Positions 28,288 through 35,356 of a DNA stretch of 64,000 nucleotides are shown here, one piece after another. A program made the translations under genes and the position numbers. Each line of letters starts with the position of its first letter. Position 1 is the stretch's first letter. The notes under the pieces are model-generated. The model was not told the origin of the DNA, searched no databases, and saw only the letters and a program-made list of their open reading frames with translations. Source of the stretch: Arsukibacterium indicum (lineage in GTDB: Bacteria > Pseudomonadota > Gammaproteobacteria > Enterobacterales > Alteromonadaceae); contig NZ_JAHRID010000002.1 of NCBI RefSeq assembly GCF_019100565.1, positions 474,850 through 538,849 on the forward strand. The letters run 5' to 3'.

Positions 28288-29433
28288 ATGGGCCTGCAGT
28301 TACCACCGCTTTCGCTGTATATCCATATTCCCTGGTGTATTCAAAAATGTCCTTACTGTGATTTCAATTCGCATGCGGTTAAGCAGGGCATTCCCGAGCA
28401 GGAGTACATTGCCCATTTGCTGGCCGATTTAGATCAGGATCTGAAACTGGTGACCGGCCGACCTGTCAGCAGCATCTTTATTGGTGGCGGCACGCCCAGT
28501 GTGTTTTCGGCCGCAGGTATCCGCGCAATCCTGCAAGGTGTCAGGCAGCGCCTGAGCTGCACCAATGATATGGAAGTGACGATGGAGGCCAACCCCGGCA
28601 CGGTTGAAGCTGAGCGCTTTGCGGGCTACGTTGCTGCCGGCGTGACCCGTTTTTCAATTGGGGTACAGAGCTTTCAGAGCGCTCAATTAAAAGCCCTTGG
28701 CCGCATTCACGACTGTGACGAGGCAATCCGGGCAGCTAAACTTGCCAGTAACCTGCCGCTACACAGCTTTAATCTGGATTTAATGCATGGCTTGCCTGAG
28801 CAGGATATCAGGGGCGCCCTGGCCGATTTGCAACAGGCGATAGCACTAGCGCCGCCTCATATATCCTGGTACCAGTTAACCATTGAGCCCAATACTGCCT
28901 TTGCCTCACGCCCGCCAGTGCTGCCGGCAGATGACACCTTATGGGATATTCAGCAGCAGGGTCTGGCCTTATTGCAACAGCACGGCTATCAGCAATACGA
29001 AATATCAGCCTATGCCAAACCGGGCCATCAGTGCCGGCACAACCTGAATTACTGGCGTTACGGCGATTATCTGGGTATCGGCTGCGGTGCGCATGGCAAA
29101 ATAACCTTACCAACGCGCAATACAATTGTCCGTACCGTTAAAATAAAACATCCGAAAGGTTATATGGATATTGGCCGCGGTTATCTGGATAGCAAAGAGC
29201 AGGTGCCGGCAGAAGACAGACCGTTTGAATTTTTTATGAACCGGTTTCGTTTGCTGGAGCCCTGCCCGCATTCGGATTTTACCGCCTATACCGGTCTGCC
29301 TCTGAGCAGCGTAGCACCGGCAATTAACACTGCAGTGGCGCAGCAGTTGCTGCTGGATACGGGGCAGCACTGGCAAATTACCGACAAAGGTGCCCGTTAC
29401 CTGAACGATCTCCTTACGCTTTTTATTGATTAG
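28288..29433 (+). CDS. hemW: Radical SAM heme chaperone HemW
   Basis: A 381-residue radical-SAM protein that binds and delivers heme; often misnamed coproporphyrinogen oxidase. The N-terminal YIHIPWCIQKCPYCDFNSHA carries the three-cysteine 4Fe-4S cluster motif, followed by FIGGGTPSVF and TRFSIGVQSFQ. As in HemW and unlike HemN, the chain is short and there is no long N-terminal extension. The C-terminal HemN_C part (FFMNRFRLLE) is present. The start follows the rdgB stop without a gap. Confidence 0.93.
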   Translation: MGLQLPPLSLYIHIPWCIQKCPYCDFNSHAVKQGIPEQEYIAHLLADLDQDLKLVTGRPVSSIFIGGGTPSVFSAAGIRAILQGVRQRLSCTNDMEVTMEANPGTVEAERFAGYVAAGVTRFSIGVQSFQSAQLKALGRIHDCDEAIRAAKLASNLPLHSFNLDLMHGLPEQDIRGALADLQQAIALAPPHISWYQLTIEPNTAFASRPPVLPADDTLWDIQQQGLALLQQHGYQQYEISAYAKPGHQCRHNLNYWRYGDYLGIGCGAHGKITLPTRNTIVRTVKIKHPKGYMDIGRGYLDSKEQVPAEDRPFEFFMNRFRLLEPCPHSDFTAYTGLPLSSVAPAINTAVAQQLLLDTGQHWQITDKGARYLNDLLTLFID

Positions 29434-29512
29434 TTCAGCTGTAACCATTTTACCGGCGGGCATCAATCAATAACATCTGGTAACGGATAATAATGACAAC
29501 ACAGGACCTACT

Positions 29513-31363
29513 ATGAAAAAGACAACTTTTCGCGCTCTCGCTATCATTCCGCTGGCTGTCAGCCTGGCATTAGCAGGAGGCTGCGGTCCAAAAACCACTC
29601 AGCCAGGGTTGACCGGGGAACAAACTGCAACAGCTCAGCTGGATGTTAACGAGCAGGCAAATCAGCTGTTCGAACAAATTTATATGGAGCAGGTTCGTCA
29701 TGATCCGGTATTGCAAACCCGGTTAGGCATTAAAGACGATTATGACAAATGGCAGGACTTAAGCGACGCCGCCTATCAGGCAGAGCAGGCCATGTTCCGC
29801 AGTCAGCTTGAATTACTCAATACTATTGACCCACAACAGCTGGAGCCCAACACCGCCCTGAGTTATCAGTTGTTAAAGCAGGACCTGCAAAACAATCTGG
29901 AAGATAGCAAGTGGCGTTTGTACAGTTATCCGGTAAACCAGATGTATGGCATTCATTCACTGGTGCCATCATTGCTGATTAATCAGCACAAAATTGAAGA
30001 TGTCAGCGACGCAAAAGCGTACATTAGCCGTCTGAACAACGTGCCGGTGTTGTTTGAGCAGCTGCAGCAGCAACTGACTGTGCGCGCTGAAAAAAATATT
30101 ATTATTCCGCAGTTTGTATTTGAGCATGTTATCAGTGCCAGTGAGAATGTAATTAGCGGCGCGCCTTTTAATCCGGGTGATGACAGCACCCTACTGTCTG
30201 ATTTTAAAAAGAAAGTTAACGCTTTGCAGCTTTCGGAGGCTGAACAGAAGTTGCTGCTGGATGAAGCCCGCGTTGCGTTGCTAACCAGTGTTGGCCCCGC
30301 GTACCAGAGCCTGATTAGTTACCTGCAGGATTTAAAGCAACAGGCTACTACTGATGATGGCGTCTGGCGTTTTGCAAATGGCGCTGATTTTTATCAGAAC
30401 CGGCTTAAGCGGATCACCACAACCGATTTAACTGCAGAGCAAATTCATCAGCTGGGACTGGCTGAAGTTGCCCGCATTCACGATGAAATGCGCGCCATTA
30501 TGCAAAAGGTTGGCTTCGATGGCAGTTTAGCCGAGTTCTTTGTTTTTATGCGTGAAGACCCGCAATTTTACTACCCTGACACCGCTGAAGGCCGTGCTGC
30601 CTATCTGGCGGAAGCAACCCGGGTGATTGACGATATGAAAGGCCGGCTGGATGAATTGTTCCGGGTAAAACCCAGTGCAGATATGATTGTCAAAGCGGTA
30701 GAGCCGTTCCGGGAAAAAAGTGCCGGCAAAGCGTTTTATCAGCGGCCATCAATGGATGGCAGCCGCCCGGGCGTGTATTACGCCAATTTGTATCAGATGC
30801 AGGATATGCCGACTTATCAGCTGGAAGCACTGGCCTACCATGAAGGTATTCCAGGCCACCATATGCAACTGGCAATTGCTCAGGAACTGGAGGATATGCC
30901 CAAGTTCCGCCGCTTTGGTGGTTACACCGCTTATATTGAGGGTTGGGGCCTGTACAGTGAAGTGTTACCGAAAGAAATTGGCTTGTATCAGGACCCATAC
31001 TCCGACTTTGGCCGGCTGGCGATGGAGTTGTGGCGTGCCTGCCGCCTGGTAGTTGATACCGGCATTCACGCCAAAGAATGGACGCGCGAGCAAGCCATTG
31101 CTTATCTGATTGAAAACACGCCAAACTCAGCAACAGATGCCACTAAGGCAATAAAGCGTTATATTGTAATGCCAGGCCAGGCTACCGCTTATAAAGTTGG
31201 CATGATTAAAATGATGGAACTACGCGAAAAAGCCAGAAACGCACTGGGTGAGCGTTTTGATATCAGGGATTTTCATGATGTAGTGCTGCGTAACGGCGCC
31301 GTGCCACTGGATGTTCTGGAGCAACTGGTCGACGAGTATATTGCCGCTGCTAAAGGTAACTAA
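29513..31363 (+). CDS. DUF885 family zinc-peptidase-like lipoprotein
   Basis: A 616-residue exported protein. The signal peptide ends in a lipobox (LAGGC at about 20-24), so it should be lipid-anchored. The main body is a DUF885 domain, a gluzincin-like family; HEGIPGHH at 443-450 supplies the metal ligands and catalytic Glu, with YIEGWGLYSE and ITMPGQ-like VMPGQATAYKVG following. Substrates are probably peptides, but this is by family only. With the S46 and M28 peptidases in this window it suggests a peptide-scavenging lifestyle. A strong terminator follows. Confidence 0.9.
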   Translation: MKKTTFRALAIIPLAVSLALAGGCGPKTTQPGLTGEQTATAQLDVNEQANQLFEQIYMEQVRHDPVLQTRLGIKDDYDKWQDLSDAAYQAEQAMFRSQLELLNTIDPQQLEPNTALSYQLLKQDLQNNLEDSKWRLYSYPVNQMYGIHSLVPSLLINQHKIEDVSDAKAYISRLNNVPVLFEQLQQQLTVRAEKNIIIPQFVFEHVISASENVISGAPFNPGDDSTLLSDFKKKVNALQLSEAEQKLLLDEARVALLTSVGPAYQSLISYLQDLKQQATTDDGVWRFANGADFYQNRLKRITTTDLTAEQIHQLGLAEVARIHDEMRAIMQKVGFDGSLAEFFVFMREDPQFYYPDTAEGRAAYLAEATRVIDDMKGRLDELFRVKPSADMIVKAVEPFREKSAGKAFYQRPSMDGSRPGVYYANLYQMQDMPTYQLEALAYHEGIPGHHMQLAIAQELEDMPKFRRFGGYTAYIEGWGLYSEVLPKEIGLYQDPYSDFGRLAMELWRACRLVVDTGIHAKEWTREQAIAYLIENTPNSATDATKAIKRYIVMPGQATAYKVGMIKMMELREKARNALGERFDIRDFHDVVLRNGAVPLDVLEQLVDEYIAAAKGN

Positions 31364-31413
31364 TTTACTTAATTAACCTCACTGCATCGCCGGATGTGGT
31401 GGAATGATAGATC

Positions 31414-31448
31414 AAACAGCCGGACATCCCCTGCCCGGCTGTTTTTTT
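31414..31448 (+). terminator. Rho-independent terminator after the DUF885 gene
   Basis: AAACAGCCGG (31414-31423) pairs with CCGGCTGTTT (31435-31444) across an 11-base loop and is followed by a T run to 31448. Confidence 0.85.
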
Positions 31449-31746
31449 ATTAAGTCTGTATTTGTTCCGGTTTAATTTTCATTGCGCTGGTAAAGTTTAC
31501 AAAAATGGCCTTACTGCTGGCTGCTGTAGTAGGCGCTGTGTACAGTTGTCTCCGAAGCCGCAGCAATAAATAATCTTTGTTGATTTTCATTGATATTGGC
31601 GCAACGCCATACTGTACAAGCCTTGTAGCTTAACCTCATGACGAGAGATTGCTGCACATTGTGCTCGCATTGCGCTCGCATTGTGCTAGCGGCATAAAAA
31701 GTGCTTCCCATACAAAGAGACTAGGCAATAACAGAGGATTAATTTT
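31449..31746 (+). promoter_or_regulatory. Upstream region of the YqaE/PNPOx stress pair with 11-base tandem repeats
   Basis: About 300 bases lie between the DUF885 terminator and the small membrane-protein gene. Three tandem 11-base units of the form CATTGTGCTCG occupy 31657-31689, with two mismatches in all. They are 58 to 90 bases before the ATG, where a regulator or promoter element would lie. A short hydrophobic frame at 31505-31573 is discussed as a finding. No clear -35/-10 pair was assigned. Confidence 0.4.
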
Positions 31747-31920
31747 ATGCCTGTTACCGCTACTGACCCCATTAAAATCATTTTTGCAATCATTCTGCCG
31801 CCGCTGGGTGTGTTTCTTGAAGTCGGCCTTAAAGGCCATTTCTGGCTTAGTATTCTGCTTACCCTGCTCGGTTTTATACCCGGTATCATCCATGCACTTT
31901 ATGTCATTCTGAAACACTAG
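31747..31920 (+). CDS. YqaE/PMP3 family small membrane protein
   Basis: A 57-residue, two-helix membrane peptide. The pattern IKIIFAIILPPLGVFLEVG followed by WLSILLTLLGFIPGIIHALYV is the PMP3/YqaE signature (first helix with a Pro-Pro-Leu-Gly-Val turn, second ending Pro-Gly-Ile-Ile-His-Ala). Family members are small hydrophobic proteins induced by salt, cold or envelope stress and are thought to influence membrane potential. AGAGGA lies before the ATG. It sits eight bases before a PNPOx-type stress protein gene, so the two form an operon. Confidence 0.92.
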   Translation: MPVTATDPIKIIFAIILPPLGVFLEVGLKGHFWLSILLTLLGFIPGIIHALYVILKH

Positions 31921-31928
31921 GAGGAATA

Positions 31929-32426
31929 ATGTCCAGCCCTGAACATAAACAGAAAATCTGGGATCTGATTAAACATATTAAGACAGGTATGCTTACCACC
32001 CATCATGGCAACGAACTTCGCGCCCGACCCATGGTATTGGTGCAGGATGAATATGACGGCACGCTGTGGTTCTATACCGATCTCAAATCTGAAAAAGTAT
32101 TTGAAGTAGAGCGCGACCACGATGTCTGTCTGAGCTTCGCCGACCCTGACAATCAGGTTTATGTATCACTAACCGGCGTTGGCAAGCCAACCCGGAATAA
32201 AGAGTTGATTAACAAGTACTGGAACAGTTTTGTTGCGGCCTGGTTTCCTGAAGGTAAAGACTCAGCCAATGTCGGTATGCTGGAAGTTAAAATACTAAAG
32301 GGCGAGCACTGGGACAGTAGTAGCAGTGCCATGGTAAAAAGTGTTAAAACAATGACAGCCAAAATTAAAGGTGAGCAGCCCGATTTAGGCGAACATGAGA
32401 AGTTCGGCACCAAAAAAGGCAGCTAA
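31929..32426 (+). CDS. Pyridoxamine 5'-phosphate oxidase-like general stress protein
   Basis: A 165-residue soluble protein of the split-barrel flavin-binding superfamily. It opens with a helix (KIWDLIKHIKTGMLTTHHG) and continues with ELRARPMVLVQDEYDGTLWF, then TDLKSEKVFEVERDHDVCLSFADP. This matches the general-stress-protein-26 type, which binds FMN or FAD but has no firm enzymatic role. An AGGAGG site precedes the ATG. Pairing with a YqaE-type gene supports a stress function. The gene ends just before an IS remnant; the C-terminus looks complete. Confidence 0.88.
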   Translation: MSSPEHKQKIWDLIKHIKTGMLTTHHGNELRARPMVLVQDEYDGTLWFYTDLKSEKVFEVERDHDVCLSFADPDNQVYVSLTGVGKPTRNKELINKYWNSFVAAWFPEGKDSANVGMLEVKILKGEHWDSSSSAMVKSVKTMTAKIKGEQPDLGEHEKFGTKKGS

Positions 32427-32439
32427 GCCGGTCACCAGC

Positions 32440-32459
32440 CAGAGCCGGATCTGGCTCTG
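32440..32459 (+). terminator. Hairpin after the PNPOx gene
   Basis: CAGAGCC and GGCTCTG form a seven-base stem around a six-base loop, 14 bases after the stop codon. The tail is only weakly T-rich, so it is a candidate only. It also marks the last native-looking sequence before the IS remnant. Confidence 0.35.
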
Positions 32460-32462
32460 TTG

Positions 32463-32607
32463 CCTGTTTATGTTGCTTGAGCCAGTTGTAAAGGCTGTTA
32501 TCTGATACGCCCAAGCGCTCAGACACTTCTTTGACGGAATAACCGCGTTCTGTAATTTGTTTTATTGCTTCGGCTTTGAATTCTGGTGTAAACCGTTGTT
32601 TGGTCAT
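32463..32607 (-). pseudogene. Truncated IS3-family transposase OrfA
   Basis: The first 48 codons encode the helix-turn-helix part of an IS3-family OrfA: RFTPEFKAEAIKQITERGYS followed by a SVKEV/SERLGVSDNSLYNW block. The frame then runs on for about 30 unrelated residues into flanking DNA and into the opposite strand of the PNPOx gene. The leucine-zipper half of OrfA and all of OrfB are absent. It is a dead fragment, not a working transposase. Confidence 0.85.
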
Positions 32608-32667
32608 GATGCTCTCTTAAAGTTGCATTTTAACCTAAGGAGTGTCTAATGTTTTAGGGGAAGACCA
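32463..32667 (-). mobile_element. IS3-family insertion sequence remnant (one end only)
   Basis: Reading on the minus strand, a sequence starting TGGTCTTCCCCTAAAACATT at 32667 resembles an IS3-family terminal inverted repeat (TG at the tip, a C-rich block, then GACAC). It lies about 60 bases before the orfA start, as expected for the left end. No matching right end is visible around 32430-32470, so the element was truncated. It separates the stress operon from an AT-rich accessory segment. Confidence 0.65.
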
Positions 32668-32763
32668 CTCTGAGATATAACGGCTACATGAGATCATGTC
32701 AGCAGAAACCTCGGTTCAACACTAAGTGAATCGTAGGGCATTTACTGAATTTCATATAAAACC

Positions 32764-32785
32764 GTGGTCAATTTTACTTGACCAC
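32764..32785 (-). terminator. Hairpin downstream of the AT-rich gene pair
   Basis: GTGGTCAA (32764-32771) and TTGACCAC (32778-32785) form a perfect eight-base stem with a six-base loop. On the minus strand it lies 80 bases after the stop of the membrane-anchored protein gene and is followed by GGTTTTAT. A weak intrinsic terminator is plausible. Confidence 0.45.
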
Positions 32786-32864
32786 TTCACCTGCTGTAAA
32801 ATTTCAGAAATTAAGGCGCAGCATAATCTGTATAAACGTAATTGACTGAAATTGGAGCTGCTTA

Positions 32865-33764
32865 TCATTTTGAGTTTTTTAACGTTAAATACCCATCATA
32901 ATTTTCAGGAAACTTCGTTTTGACGTAATCGTCTATGGCTAAAAATGGTAATTGTTTACTTGCTTCAGAAAGGTACTTGAATAAAGAATCATTATTTCTT
33001 GCATCTTCATTATTCCAATAAGACATCATTTCTTCAAACTTTGCTTTAGCAAGCAGTTCCAGTCCAGTTTCATTTGATAACGCAGCGTTAGCATACACTA
33101 AAGATTCTAGTGCTTCTTTTACTTGAGACGGCATTTTTTCTCTACCATCTATCCAATACGCGTTTGGGTTTTCGCCAGAACTAAAATTAAAGTCAATATG
33201 ATAATACGAAACTATTTTTTCGATTTCTTTAACCGTATTTACAAAATTTAAAACCCTAAGTGAATTTATGTTTATAGGATTTTCTGATTTTATTGGATGA
33301 TTTTCCATTTTGCTGTTCAATAACATAATTGAAATTTCATCAAATCGGTTTAATGAAGTAAAGACCAACTCGCTTTTACTAGGGTAACCTTGTGTTAATA
33401 GTGTTTCAAACTCTTCATTGCTTGGACGATTTATTAAATTAAAAAGCAATGAGTTTACACCTATGACTTTATCTTTTTCACTCTCCGAAAGAGACTTGAA
33501 ATATCTATCAAATTTTAAATCATCTGCCGTTTTCTCCGCTAGCTTTGGATGTGAATTTAAGTCGGTATTTGTTAGTCGTGCAACGTTATTTTGGGGGCTT
33601 TCTATAGTGTTAGCATCAATAAACTTACTATCAATGGTGTTAATGGGTTTATTGAAGTAAAGTATAATAAATATAACTGACAGCGGAACTGCTACGTAAA
33701 GTCCATATTTTGCCATTTTCATTTTTGGGCTCGATAATTTTCTTTCTGACTTAGCAATTGGCAT
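32865..33764 (-). CDS. Unknown membrane-anchored extracytoplasmic protein, partner of the PLA2-like gene
   Basis: I do not recognise this protein. It has 299 residues from ATG 33764, preferred because AAGG sits at proper spacing; ATG 33773 is possible. A short basic N-terminus is followed by one hydrophobic helix (about 18-38, VAVPLSVIFIILYF), so the remaining 255 residues should face the periplasm. That part is polar, mostly helical by composition, has no cysteine, and includes LKFDRYFKSLSESEKDKVIG and AKFEEMMSYWNNEDARNN. The gene overlaps the end of the phospholipase A2-like gene by 14 bases, so the two are translationally coupled. A single-TM periplasmic partner next to a secreted lipase could be an immunity protein or a Lif-like folding chaperone; both are inference. 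Confidence 0.7.
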   Translation of the reverse strand: MPIAKSERKLSSPKMKMAKYGLYVAVPLSVIFIILYFNKPINTIDSKFIDANTIESPQNNVARLTNTDLNSHPKLAEKTADDLKFDRYFKSLSESEKDKVIGVNSLLFNLINRPSNEEFETLLTQGYPSKSELVFTSLNRFDEISIMLLNSKMENHPIKSENPININSLRVLNFVNTVKEIEKIVSYYHIDFNFSSGENPNAYWIDGREKMPSQVKEALESLVYANAALSNETGLELLAKAKFEEMMSYWNNEDARNNDSLFKYLSEASKQLPFLAIDDYVKTKFPENYDGYLTLKNSK

Positions 33765-34473
33765 TGAAATCATCCTTAAAATTCCTGCAAGTATTCTGAA
33801 CTACAGCGTTTTGTTTTGCTGGGCCGCCAAGAACACGCACGGCACTAACATACAACCCTGCAAAATCTCCACATCTTAGCTCACCGGAGCATGCTGATAG
33901 CAGATTTGAAGCAAAAGCATCATCGCAAGAACGTTGAGAGCTACCTGATGCATAGCAGATGTCGTGATTATTACAAGCACTTGTGAAATCATAACCAGCT
34001 CTTGGGCTATTAACATTTCCGCTAAAACCGTCTAAACCGCGAACTTCGAGTAGGGTAACTGCTGCTGATTCGAATATCGAGCCTGTACCGCAACCATTCG
34101 AAATTGGTGGAATATGCATGTTCCTAATGTAGGAGTACGTTTGGTCTCCGGGCCAATATTGATTGCCACGGAATTGATGACAGGATTGGGGCTCTCTGGA
34201 GCGTAATGTTTGACAAAAAGTATTTTGAACTTCTTGGATTAATTGTTCGTCACCGATGGAATCTACTTGGGATTGATATTCAGTTATGGCTGCTGCAATG
34301 CTATTTGCTAGATTGGAACACTCTGAACCTGAGCACAAAACACTAAAGCCATTATCATTTGGCCTCTGCCCAACAATAGTAATTCGTTCAACACTTAGGG
34401 CTTCAGCAGTAAAAATTGTCAGTAAAACTGAAAATACTAGTGATTTTTGTCTATCCTTACTCACATTAAACAT
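33751..34473 (-). CDS. Secreted phospholipase A2-like protein
   Basis: A 240-residue exported protein. A signal peptide is visible (hydrophobic 11-26, likely cleavage near AEALS). The mature chain has 12 cysteines, suggesting disulfides. The C-terminal part carries the bacterial PLA2 pattern: LDGFSGN (Asp148-Gly149, equivalent to the calcium-site Asp), 22 residues later SACNNHDICY with His170-Asp171, then SCDDAFASNLLSAC with a second Asp, as in secreted PLA2s. It should hydrolyse the sn-2 ester of phospholipids with calcium. The N-terminal 120 residues are unassigned. ATG 34473 or GTG 34464 could be the start. It has a strong upstream promoter candidate and overlaps the partner gene. Confidence 0.82.
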   Translation of the reverse strand: MFNVSKDRQKSLVFSVLLTIFTAEALSVERITIVGQRPNDNGFSVLCSGSECSNLANSIAAAITEYQSQVDSIGDEQLIQEVQNTFCQTLRSREPQSCHQFRGNQYWPGDQTYSYIRNMHIPPISNGCGTGSIFESAAVTLLEVRGLDGFSGNVNSPRAGYDFTSACNNHDICYASGSSQRSCDDAFASNLLSACSGELRCGDFAGLYVSAVRVLGGPAKQNAVVQNTCRNFKDDFNANC

Positions 34474-34561
34474 CCTTATTTGTTAACTCATTAAAGCCAT
34501 TGTGGCTCTATAGATTCAGTTGTTAGGGAGGGTTACTGCTTAGTAAATTTGCAGTTAAATT

Positions 34562-34589
34562 AATATACTTAAAAAAATCATTTCGTCAA
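34562..34589 (-). promoter_or_regulatory. Sigma-70-type promoter for the PLA2-like gene pair
   Basis: On the minus strand, TTGACG (34589-34584) and TATATT (34567-34562) are separated by 16 bases; each matches five of six consensus positions. Transcription would begin near 34555, giving a leader of about 80 bases before the PLA2-like start. Confidence 0.5.
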
Positions 34590-34767
34590 TATATTTAACT
34601 TTATGTATTTTTAATTTTTCGTCAGATTCTTGGCGTGAAATTTTTATCCTATTCGTCACTTTTAATTTTACTTACCGAATTTTTACAGCTATTGGGTTTT
34701 CAATTCGACTAGCTTAATTGGTGTGGCTCTGGAATGTACTAAGTTGCGCTTGTTCGACGCAGATAGA

Positions 34768-35082
34768 CTAAATCAACACAAACGTCAACGTAAGGATTGT
34801 TAAATAGGTAGTAATCCTTTTGAACTTCACCGGCTCAGAAAAATGCAGTGACATATCCATTTTACTGTAAATTTCGAGGGCTTTTATTGCCTCATCTTTG
34901 TTTGGGATGGCTGCAATTTTGTCTAATATTTTTCGGCTCAAACTATTTTTATCAATGCTACCACCATATAAACTGCAGGCGGGTTCGTTCTCAACGCGCG
35001 AAATAGCCTCAGCAACGCTTTCCTCATTGGTTAACGTTGCGCTGGCTTTTCGACAAATATAACCAAATCTTTTCCATGCCAT
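34768..35082 (-). CDS. Small unknown protein with a C-terminal membrane segment
   Basis: I do not recognise this 104-residue protein. It is helical and polar for about 85 residues (with SRVENEPACSLYGGSIDKNS and IAAIPNKDEAIKALEIYSKM) and ends in one hydrophobic segment (TYLTILTLTFVLI) right at the stop codon. That ending fits either a tail-anchored protein or a truncated membrane protein whose remainder is lost. No clear ribosome site precedes ATG 35082. It belongs to the AT-rich segment but is separated from the PLA2-like gene by 294 bases that contain that gene's own promoter. Confidence 0.55.
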   Translation of the reverse strand: MAWKRFGYICRKASATLTNEESVAEAISRVENEPACSLYGGSIDKNSLSRKILDKIAAIPNKDEAIKALEIYSKMDMSLHFSEPVKFKRITTYLTILTLTFVLI

Positions 35083-35137
35083 AAGCTTTTAGTCCGTAGG
35101 GTAATTAAGAAACGTCTCGCCAAGGTAAAGCTAACAA

Positions 35138-35356
35138 TTAGCTTTTTCGAATTTCTGAATGCAGCTTTAGGACCTGATCACCATCTGATTGCACAATCAG
35201 ATAAGCCGGGTCGTTGTCACTGGCATCTCTGGTGACCTCTGTACCTTTTATGGTCCTGGTTATTTTATCTCTGAATACTTCCCGGGTATAGCCTTCGGCC
35301 GTGCCGTTACCCCTGTCCCACTCAACCTTGGTATTAGTTTGATATGCGTCACTCAT
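35138..35356 (-). CDS. DUF2945 (HVA1-type) small protein
   Basis: A 72-residue soluble protein. The layout (NTKVEWDRGNGTAEGYTREV, then a TRTIKGTEVTRDASDNDPAY stretch and LIVQSDGDQVLKLHSEIRK) matches DUF2945, a small SH3/Tudor-like beta-barrel family also called hypervirulence-associated HVA1. Its molecular role is unknown. The start overlaps the stop of the preceding four-TM gene as ATGA, so the two are co-translated. Base composition is back to that of the core genome here. Confidence 0.85.
   Translation of the reverse strand: MSDAYQTNTKVEWDRGNGTAEGYTREVFRDKITRTIKGTEVTRDASDNDPAYLIVQSDGDQVLKLHSEIRKS

Larger units (their letters stand above)
32668..35100. other. AT-rich accessory segment (probable horizontally acquired block)
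   Basis: From the IS end to about 35100 the base composition is visibly more AT-rich than the flanks, in both coding and non-coding parts, and codons ending in A or T dominate. It contains three minus-strand genes with no housekeeping matches: a membrane-anchored protein, a phospholipase A2-like secreted protein and a small C-terminally anchored protein. Boundaries are approximate. No integrase, direct repeat or tRNA was seen. Confidence 0.6.

Noticed and set aside
31536-31545. CTGTGTACAG as a LexA box
   Set aside because: The half sites are two bases apart instead of the eight needed for the enteric-type LexA site, and the downstream genes are not SOS genes.
31657-31689. Tandem repeats as a CRISPR fragment
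   Set aside because: Units are 11 bases with no spacers and no cas genes nearby.
32365-32607. 80-residue minus-strand frame as an intact small regulator
   Set aside because: Only the first 48 residues fit IS3 OrfA; the rest is read-through into the opposite strand of the PNPOx gene.
32865-33764. Firm assignment of the PLA2 partner as a LifO lipase chaperone
   Set aside because: Layout (one TM plus periplasmic helices, next to a lipase-like gene) fits, and FDRYFKSL is vaguely like the Lif motif, but the Arg-x-x-Phe-Asp-Tyr signature is not clearly present; left as one of two hypotheses.
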